From positions 64,984,550 to 65,048,549 of the forward strand of contig CM055100.1 in assembly GCA_029204225.1 (NCBI GenBank): a stretch of DNA of 64,000 nucleotides, given 5' to 3'. Below, piece by piece: positions 56,130 to 64,000 of the stretch; positions within the stretch are counted from its first letter, which is position 1, and each line of letters opens with the position of its first letter. Under the pieces are notes generated by a model. It was given only the letters and a program-made list of their open reading frames with translations, did no database searches and was not told where the DNA came from. This DNA is from Diphasiastrum complanatum. Its lineage: Eukaryota; Streptophyta; Lycopodiopsida; Lycopodiales; Lycopodiaceae. The position numbers and the translations under genes are program-made.

Positions 56130-56783
56130 TGTGAAAATTGTCAACATTTCCTAGCTAGTTTGAGGCCTAAATTGGCAATTTTTGTACATAGTTTTGGATC
56201 TAACCTTTCACACGTGTGAAAGAGACCTAGATACTTTTATTCTAGTATATATTTCATGTTGAAGAAGTCTCAAACTTCAGGACCTTCTAAATGACACTAA
56301 AATCATGTTATTTGGACATATAGGCCAAAATTGGCTATTTTAGGTTACTGGTGTCCTAAAATTGGGTCCTAAGTTCTAGAGAGAGGAGAGAGAGTCATCT
56401 CTCTCACCTATATTAGGCTGAAATTCGTGGAGAACAGGTTGGAGAAACCTTTTGTATGCTTCATTGAGATCAATAGATCATTGTCATTGTTTCTTCCTCC
56501 ATTGAGAGCATTGTTGTGTGTATTGTCTTCAAGCTATTGTGTATGATCTTAGGTGCTTTCCAAAAGTGGTAGGCTGATGTATTATGGACTGTATAATGCT
56601 ATTTTGGGCCGCACTTGATGTTTATGGAAGTTTCCATTTGTGATAAATGCTTTTTGATCAAGTTCTTTGCATTCTAGGTAGCATAGAATGTGTTGCCAAT
56701 TCCTAGCTTATGTAGTTTGGAGTACAAGCATTCAAGCCAATGATCTTGGAGTTTAGATCCACTTAGGATCTGTATTTTTCACA
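56130..56783 (+). mobile_element. Solo LTR, 654 bp, with TATCC target duplication
   Basis: It begins TGTGAAAATTGTC and ends TTTTTCACA. TATCC flanks it on both sides (56125-56129 and 56784-56788). No internal element sequence is present. It is the same family as the LTR at 24145-24686 and the inverted LTR head at 25907-26008. The orientation follows that LTR and its PBS. Confidence 0.88.
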
Positions 56784-57790
56784 TATCCCTTATCTAAATT
56801 CATTATATGAAAGTCAAGGGTTTCGACATAATCTTGAATCTTGAGTGGCAACTGGAGAACAAGTTGGTTTCATACTTGTTGATCATCCCCTGATGCCATT
56901 TTCACCACATATGGCCACCTTGAGTTTCTGCACTTTTTTAATATAAATAAAATTATGGATTGAACCATCATAAAAAAGAATAGTCATGATGTCCTATGAA
57001 TCCATTCATACGAATGAAATCGTGGCCAAAAACAGTCATATTAAAATACCAATTTTCACAACTAGTGCCATCCTCAAGGGATAAATTAACAAAAAAAATA
57101 TTAGAATTACTTGGCACCTTGAAATGTTTAGGATGCCCACTGAATTTCTTTTGTTTCTTCAGGTAATCTTTTGAAAGATGCCTCTTCTCCATATAGGAGA
57201 AAACACAAGTCGCTGGTCTTTGCCTTGTCATAGTCAACACGATCTAGCTTCACACACTCTTTTCCGCCTCAGAAACCAGTGTCCGTCTTGTCATCGCCAT
57301 GCTTCTTGAAAATTTTCTTCTCTTTCTGCTCAGCCTTGGGCAAATTCTACTTCTTAAGGGAACCTAAATGAGCATCATCCAAGAGTTTTGCAAAGTAAAT
57401 TGCATCTTCAAAAGTCTATAGCTAATTACAATGCACTTCTAGTTGAAATTCTTTTGGAAGCCCCAAAATAAAATGTAGCTTTATTAAAATAGGGTTGATT
57501 CGCGAAGCAAATTGGGATAAGGCTTCTCGGAACTCATGTATGTAGGCATTTAACAACCTACTACCCATCTACACAATGGCAAAGCGCTGCCAATGCTCAA
57601 AATCATTCAAGATTGGGAGGCAAGCCCTTTTAAATGCTTCTTGGAAGGCATCCCAAGTGGTAGGGGTACCAGCCCTTGTTAGATTTCTTATGCTCAGCCT
57701 TAAACAAATCGTTCAAGTCATGAGCATCCTGAAAAACCCCGAAGGCTCACAACATATTTTTTGGCCTTCATTTTCCCCCCTTTGAGATTT
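56784..57790 (-). pseudogene. Ty3-type gag, decayed
   Basis: From right to left on the minus strand: TTWDAFQEAFKRACLPILND, FEHWQRFAIVQMGSRLLNAY and IHEFREALSQFA (the W..F..AF retrotrans_gag pattern), then FAKLLDDAHLGSL. A degenerate knuckle region follows (CVFSYMEKRHLSKD, second cysteine replaced), then FVNLSLEDG. Several stops and shifts occur. Near 56900 a short MASGDDQQV-type frame appears that I cannot place. Confidence 0.65.
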
Positions 57791-57820
57791 TTTATAACTT
57801 AGAGATTATTCTTAGGTACC

Positions 57821-58000
57821 TTCGCCTTTTTCGCTCCTTAGCAAAAGATGCGACACACTGGCCAAGTGGCCAGAATACCTTAGAAATCATTTTCAAGACA
57901 CTTTCATCTTTTTCGTCTTTTTCGCTCCTTAGCGAAAAATGCAACACACTGGCAAGTGGCCAGAATACCTTAGAAATCATTTTAAGGCACCTTCGTCTTT
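57821..58000. repeat. 90-bp tandem duplication
   Basis: CAGAATACCTTAGAAATCAT at 57871 recurs at 57961, and TTCGCTCCTTAGC at 57830 recurs at 57921, with one-base differences. Confidence 0.85.
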
Positions 58001-58624
58001 TTTGCATTTTTGCTAACCGACTTCGCCAATGGATGAGTAACTAAAACAGCTGGACAAACAAATACCCCAAAGGCAGTTGATGGTTACCAACTTTTTTACA
58101 TATGCAAAGATTGGCATAAATAGCCTTAAAGACTTGTAAGATATTTCCTCTCTTGTAAATCTCTATATTATCTAAAACACGCTATGTAAGTGTTGATTTT
58201 TGGAAATTCACTTTTAAGCAAAGTTATCTATAGCCAACGTTATCACGCTCAGCAAGCTGAAGTTATTACTTCAAGCCATTGTACTCACTGTTGATATTTT
58301 TATCAGAGTGCAATTTTGTCTCACTACTGTGCCGTTCATTTGCGCAAACTGTATGAATTCTTCTACTTGAATATTTTTGCTACTAACTGTTGTGTTTCCG
58401 TTCCTACATGCCTACGCTCTGAGCAACCGAGCCTTCGCTGCGCTCACAACCATCGTTTTCCGACAGCCCTATCCTTAAGATCATGCCATCACATACACGC
58501 CTTCCCATGTAAAAACATGAGGAAAATAGCGATCTTTGTGCGATTAGGCGAATCGTGCATGGAAAAGTGACTATTCCACTATTCCAACCAATAAAGTACC
58601 ACATTGGAATGTCAGTCATTCTTT
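58001..58624. other. LTR/leader-like segment
   Basis: A TATA-like GCATAAATAGCC lies near 58110. Positions 58226-58360 are the reverse complement of 53187-53310. It interrupts the two parts of a Ty3 gag and is probably an LTR piece. Confidence 0.4.
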
Positions 58625-58840
58625 TCTCCTAAAAAGAATTCCGAGTTAAACATGGGATATTGCGGACTATGAGTGGGTTGAAAAATGCCACTCTTGTTCG
58701 ACTGCGCATGCCTAGATTGCATTTTGAGGATTAAATTTTGCAAAGAATTGAGAGCTTGTACAAGTTGAGATGAGTCTCACTCGGGAGGAGGGGGTGTTGA
58801 AGATGATCCTTTACCCAAGGATATGATGGGATCCATAGCA
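58625..58840 (-). pseudogene. Ty3 gag N-terminal fragment
   Basis: The minus strand starts near 58837 with MDPIISLGKGSSSTPPPPE, a TGA, then DSSQLVQALNSLQNLILKMQ and a serine/proline-rich stretch. By position and strand it precedes the gag domain at 57.4-57.7 kb. Confidence 0.45.
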
Positions 58841-59741
58841 CACTAAGGTAAATTTGAAGGGAAAAAAAATAAGAACTTGGTAATAATATGGCTTAGAAAA
58901 CTTGAGAGCTCTTACTCAAGGAAGCTAGGCCAAAGCAAGCTTCTCAATGATGAGAATGGAGCCTATTGCCCCCCTATCCACACCATCTCCCTTTATTTTT
59001 GGCCTCACTAGGTGGCGGACCTTATCGGTGGCACCTAGCAAGCATATGGGTCCAAAGCCAAGTGGCAACCCTTATGGCATAGCAGAATTTGAGGCAACAA
59101 ATTTTGATTAATAGAGAACGCCTATTGACAATAACATTCCATGGAAAATCATTCCTCTTTTAAGGTGGCTAGAAATTTTCAGCTACTGCCAAATAATTTA
59201 TGTAGCATGACACTTGAAAAGGAACTACACGGTCTTTCTTTTTTGGGGCAAAAATGTTTAAGTAGATGAGTGTCATGTACATCATGTATTTAGCCTATGT
59301 GCTTAGTAATTGCAATGCTAAATATAGTCATGGAATGAAATTAGATTAGAATTAGTCAACAAACTAGTTAATCAATTTTCTTGAACAACCATGTTATATT
59401 TGTAAATAATGAATTGCAATAATGATTGTGATGCCCATTTAAGCTAAAGAAGGCTCCAAACACATACTAGAGAGACAAATGACCACTATAAATAGCTGAG
59501 GTTGTGCTAAATTTAGAGGCTATTTTACATTTGTCATTTTTTAAGCTCGAAAATAAAAGTCTTGTAATTTAAAAGGATAACATGAAAAACCATTTTTTAA
59601 CCTTAAACCTCCTTACGAAAATTTAAAAATAAAAAACACGATGATTTTGAGATAATCATCACAATACTGCTATTGTGGAACTTAATTCTCCTGTGGCAAA
59701 GTGCAGCATGTGGTGATATTTTTGTACCGCCACCGACTAGC
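58841..59741. other. Spacer downstream of the Gnk2-like gene
   Basis: AT-rich, no recognised gene. The part near 59741 is presumably the 3' UTR of the minus-strand Gnk2-like gene. Confidence 0.35.
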
Positions 59742-60152
59742 TTAGTTCGTGTAGATTTCATAACGGAAAAGGCAGCCTAGCGTATGGAAGTTAACTCCAA
59801 GGGCGTGGGTGCAACCTGTGTCAGCAGCATTTAATGTATAAGCGAGGCATGTCAGGCACTCCCCTGTGGTAAGAGTGTTATTGCAAATTGCCTCGTTGAA
59901 GTAATTTGTGGTATTTACAGAGGAAGAATGATTTGCACTTATTGATGCCATAGTGACCACCACGGAAGTCAAAATTTCACTTTGCTGCAAACGAGTGTCG
60001 TTGTCAGGAAGTATGGTTGGATTGCAAAACCCAGTAATGTTTTTTGTAAACCAGTTAGAAGATGTATCAAATGCATATGCGTAGCCTCCCAGATCTGCCC
60101 AAAAGAACACATAGAGAAAATGCAAGAAGAGAGACACTAACATGGATGCCAT
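59742..60152 (-). CDS. Secreted Gnk2/DUF26 (ginkbilobin-like) protein, 136 aa
   Basis: The start at 60152 gives a hydrophobic signal peptide (MASMLVSLFLHFLYVFF, cleavage probably after YAYA at 27). An upstream in-frame Met at 60254 would put a polar stretch before it. One Gnk2 domain follows with six cysteines at 43, 90, 99, 102, 114 and 127; 90-102 is the family motif C-X8-C-X2-C (CNNTLTTGECLTC), and the domain ends CLFRYEIYTN. Such apoplastic proteins bind mannose and restrain fungi; DUF26 also forms receptor-kinase ectodomains, but here a stop follows one domain. Of the three mannose contacts known in Gnk2 (Asn11, Arg93, Glu104), Asn44 and Glu132 align, while Asn121 stands at the arginine, so sugar binding may be weak or altered. 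No intron is needed. Confidence 0.85.
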   Translation of the reverse strand: MASMLVSLFLHFLYVFFWADLGGYAYAFDTSSNWFTKNITGFCNPTILPDNDTRLQQSEILTSVVVTMASISANHSSSVNTTNYFNEAICNNTLTTGECLTCLAYTLNAADTGCTHALGVNFHTLGCLFRYEIYTN

Positions 60153-60273
60153 GGTATTATGATTCACCACTCCCTTTCGTGGATGCCTTGCTAACTGGAT
60201 GTAGCACTCAAGGAGAGATTTTCTCACTTGAAACTGCAAAAGCAAAAGCATCAATCTTGCTCTCTGAATTGCT

Positions 60274-60305
<32 letters not shown>

Positions 60306-60340
60306 CATATATTGTGTGTGTGTGTTTTAGGGGGGGGGGG
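60274..60340. repeat. (CA)n(TA)n(TG)n hairpin with a G run, upstream of the Gnk2-like gene
   Basis: CA repeats, then TA repeats, then TG repeats (to about 60325) form a self-complementary hairpin, followed by about ten G (60331-60340). It lies 120-190 bases before the start codon, in the probable 5' UTR or core promoter. Confidence 0.85.
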
Positions 60341-60354
60341 AACATGGAGTATGC

Positions 60355-60361
60355 ATTTATA
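60355..60361 (-). promoter_or_regulatory. Candidate TATA box for the Gnk2-like gene
   Basis: TATAAAT on the minus strand lies about 200 bases upstream of the start codon. No transcription evidence is available. Confidence 0.35.
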
Positions 60362-60520
60362 AGATTCGTCGAGTATTGTGGCTATGATAGTGGCCATGGG
60401 AAGTGTGAGACGTGGAAGTATGGGGGGAAGCCCTAGCTTCGAGTGCCTTAAATGGCTCCCAAAGATTTAAATTTTAGTGTCTTTAGAATGCAGATTTTGG
60501 AGAGAGAACGACAGATTTTG

Positions 60521-61330
60521 GAGGTGAGAGAAAGGTGGATGCATATTCTGCTCTTGGAGTCAACTCCAAAATACTCACAAAATTTGAGCACTTGGCATTA
60601 CCTATAAGGGAAGTCCGGCCCCTACCTAAAGCACTCTTAAAAATTCCTATTAAAAAAAGTTTTTTATTAACTACGTTTGAGGAACCTTACAGTCATCTAT
60701 TCATTTCATCAAATGTATATTTAATATATGACATTGTGTGGCATTTAAGCGCTTCAAATTTTTGCAAGAGTGCTTTACGTATGACAACAACAACTTCGTC
60801 AAGTGAATTTGGAACTTTCCTTGTGAGAAATGGAAAAAGAATGAAGATGCCTTTGATATTCCCATGGACAACATCTCACATGTGGTGATCTTGGAATCTC
60901 ACATCTTAGAGGTGAGAGAAAGGTGGATGCATATTCTGCTCCTGGAGTCAACTCCAAAATACTCACAACATTTGAGCACTTGGCATTAGCTACAGGGGAA
61001 GGCCGGCTCCTACCTAAAGCACTCTTGAAGATTGCTATTAAAAAACATTTTCTATTTTTAACTACGTTTGAGGAACCTTACAATCATCTATTTATAGAAA
61101 AAACATTGACAAATTTATAAGATTCATTTCATCAAATATATATCTAATATATGACGTTTTGTGGCATTTAAGCACCTCAAATTTTTGCAAGAGTGTTTTA
61201 CGTGTGACAACAACTTCGTCAAGTGAATTTGGCACTTTCTTTGTGAGAAATAGAAACAAAATGAAGATGCCTTTGATAATTCCATGGACAACATCTCACA
61301 TGTGGTGATCTTGGAATCTCACATCTTAGA
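60521..61330. repeat. Tandem duplication of about 390-420 bp
   Basis: GAGGTGAGAGAAAGGTGGAT at 60521 recurs at 60909. The units stay alignable to CTTGGAATCTCACATCTTAG at both ends (60890 and 61310). The second copy has about 34 extra bases near 61095. Each copy has a chance open frame but no recognised domain. Confidence 0.9.
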
Positions 61331-61358
61331 GGGCCCAATCTCTTCTATTTGTACTTTG

Positions 61359-61507
<149 letters not shown>

Positions 61508-61548
61508 CCACAGATTTTTCAAACATTTGAAATAGAATGGTTTGGGTC

Positions 61549-61683
61549 CTCTAAGATGTGAGATTCCAAGACCACCACATGTGAGATGCTCTCCGTGGGA
61601 ATATCAAAGGCGTCTTCATTTTGTTTCCATTTCTTGCAAGGCAAGTTTCAAATTTACTTGACAAAAGTGATTGTTGTCAAACT
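61549..61683. repeat. Inverted third copy (partial) of the upstream duplication
   Basis: CTCTAAGATGTGAGATTCCA at 61549 is the reverse complement of the unit's end. Similarity continues leftward into the unit (GCGTCTTCATTTTGTTTCCA, TTACTTGACAAAAGTGATTG) to about 61683. With the second copy it forms a foldback around the CT tract. Confidence 0.8.
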
Positions 61684-62714
<1,031 letters not shown>

Positions 62715-63788
62715 GGTCGTTGGATAGCAACTTGACTTCACCTCTTTTGAATTCAACTCTGACTGTTCCTTCACCTTTGATTGAATGTGATGAGTTGTCT
62801 CCAAGTTGCACAACTCGAGAGTGGGTGAATCACTTATAGTCTTTGAACCAAGTCATGATGGTGAGTCATTTGTTGAGTTGCTCTGGAATCTAGATACTAG
62901 GAATCGATATCCTATTGTTCTCCAACTTTGGTCATGAATAGTTGCTGCATTGTGTGCTTGTTGTTGGAACTGCTTCTTCTTTTTGTTGTTGTACTCCAAA
63001 GTTTGGCAGTCCTTGATATCATGACTAGTCCTCTTACAGTGTCTGCAGAAAAGTTTCTGCACTAGTTGGAATGATGAAGAGCTTAAATTCGATCCCAAAC
63101 CAGAATTTGGTCTAGTCTGCATGTTGCTCTTCTTGTCAATATAACCTGACTTTGTAGATCTCTTGGATCTAAACTTCTGATATTTGAATATAGAGCTTGA
63201 GGATCCGATCCTAAGCTCGGTGAGGATGAAAATCTTCTGATCTCCTCTTGTAGGAGCAGCAAAATTACTCTTGATAGAGTGAGGTGCTCCTGGGTCAAAA
63301 TTGCCATGATCCAATTTTTGTAGGCTTTAGATAGACTCGATAATAGAGTCATAAGAGCATCAGAATCTTCTATGACTGAGCCAATTGCAGTCATTTGCTC
63401 CATAAGATTTTTGAAAATCTTGAGGTGACTCAAAACACTCTCTACGTCAGACATTTTTCAGGGTGAAGAATTTCTTCCTCAAGTGTAACTTGGAAGTCAC
63501 ATCCCTGAAATTATAGAAGGTTGCTAGGATGTCCCATGCATCCTTAGCAGTCTGAGCAACACGTATGTGGCTGGTCTGAGTATCCTTAATGTTGAGGGTG
63601 ATCATGGCAAATGCTTTGCCATCTCTCAGTCTCCACTTGGTGTTGATGGCTGCATCTCCTTCTGGTTTGAGCTCTATGCCATCAACAATGTCCCACAGTT
63701 CTTTGGCTAGTAGTATAATCTTCATCGTGAATTTCCAGAGATGGTAGTTATCTCCATCGAGTTTGTCAATGAGAGATGATGGATCCAT
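62715..63788 (-). pseudogene. Copia gag (third family), frameshifted
   Basis: From 63788 the minus strand reads MDPSSLIDKLDGDNYHLWKF, ELWDIVDGIELKPEGDAAIN, ITLNIKDTQTSHIRVAQTAK and DAWDILATFYNFRDVTSKLH. After a shift near 63450 come VLSHLKIFKNLMEQMTAIGS and VIEDSDALMTLLSSLSKAYK. After another shift near 63300 comes the knuckle CRHCKRTSHDIKDC (about 63055-63010). Similarity ends before the GA tract at 62668, so protease onward is missing. It is the same family as the fragments at 53.8-56.1 kb. Confidence 0.88.
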
Positions 63789-63920
63789 TCTGGATAAACG
63801 AGATCGTTGGTAGAAACAATGATTGTTGAAATGTTGTTGGGTGCGCGTTATCTAGAAAGACGTTTTGATAGAAACAAGACTGATAGTCCGTAGTAGAAAT
63901 GCAAATTATTGATATGCTCG

Positions 63921-64000
63921 CTCTGATACCATGTCAAAAATCGAGAGGACAGGTAGCAGAAGCTTGAGCGTGGTCATGTAGGAATGAAAACGCAACAGTT
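63921..64000 (-). mobile_element. PBS and start of the 5' LTR, cut by the window end
   Basis: CTCTGATACCA (63921-63931) is the PBS complement, followed directly by TGTCAAAAATCG at 63932, the LTR end of the minus-strand copia. The rest of the LTR lies beyond the window. Confidence 0.75.

Noticed and set aside
60153-60254. A longer start for the Gnk2-like protein (170 residues)
   Set aside because: The extra 34 residues are polar and would bury the signal peptide; the Met at 60152 directly precedes a typical one.
60535-61120. Two similar open frames in the duplicated sequence upstream of the Gnk2-like gene
   Set aside because: They are similar because the DNA is duplicated; the second is cut early, and neither shows a domain or conserved codon pattern by eye.

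Overview
This is nuclear DNA from a land plant. It has spliced eukaryotic genes with GT..AG introns, dense Ty1/copia and Ty3 LTR retrotransposons primed from an initiator-tRNA-type site (TGGTATCAGAGC), a CACTA (En/Spm) fragment, a non-LTR (LINE) cluster and many long CT/GA microsatellites. No bacterial operon, CRISPR array, rRNA or tRNA gene was seen. The LINE ends in a C-terminal CCHC knuckle and shows no RNase H, and the Gnk2-type gene has one domain; both would fit a fern or gymnosperm as well as an early angiosperm. The species cannot be fixed from the sequence.

Only two host genes are convincing. Positions 5096-10125 (+) hold seven exons for the C-terminal ATP-binding half of an ABC-F (GCN20/ABCF3-like) protein; its first half is not in the window. 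Positions 59742-60152 (-) hold an intact 136-residue secreted Gnk2/DUF26 protein with all six cysteines.

Layout: 1-4.7 kb, head-to-tail LINE copies whose 3' ends run into CT microsatellites. 5.1-10.1 kb, the ABCF gene, with small foldbacks and CT tracts in its introns. 10.1-19.3 kb, gene-poor DNA with decayed LTR pieces, minisatellites and an unrecognised broken coding track. 19.3-28.2 kb, inverted and truncated copia fragments around a CACTA DUF4216 fragment. 28.4-40.5 kb, a non-coding LTR element (PBS and PPT visible, no gag-pol) containing a 1.2-kb nested palindrome and a second foldback; a complete copia element sits in its right LTR. That copia (33987-40220) has a 1347-codon open gag-pol and two 734-bp LTRs that read as identical, so it is young and probably autonomous. 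41.5-56.8 kb, at least four decayed copia copies in both orientations, a MITE and a solo LTR with a target-site duplication. 56.9-58.9 kb, a Ty3 gag remnant. 59.7-61.7 kb, the Gnk2-like gene and a duplicated upstream sequence. 62.6-64.0 kb, the 5' end of another copia.

The window is therefore mainly a record of transposon traffic around two host genes. The most distinctive signals are the nested palindrome and its resemblance to a MITE 17 kb away, the LINE family that ends in CT repeats, and the recurrent breakage of elements at CT/GA tracts.
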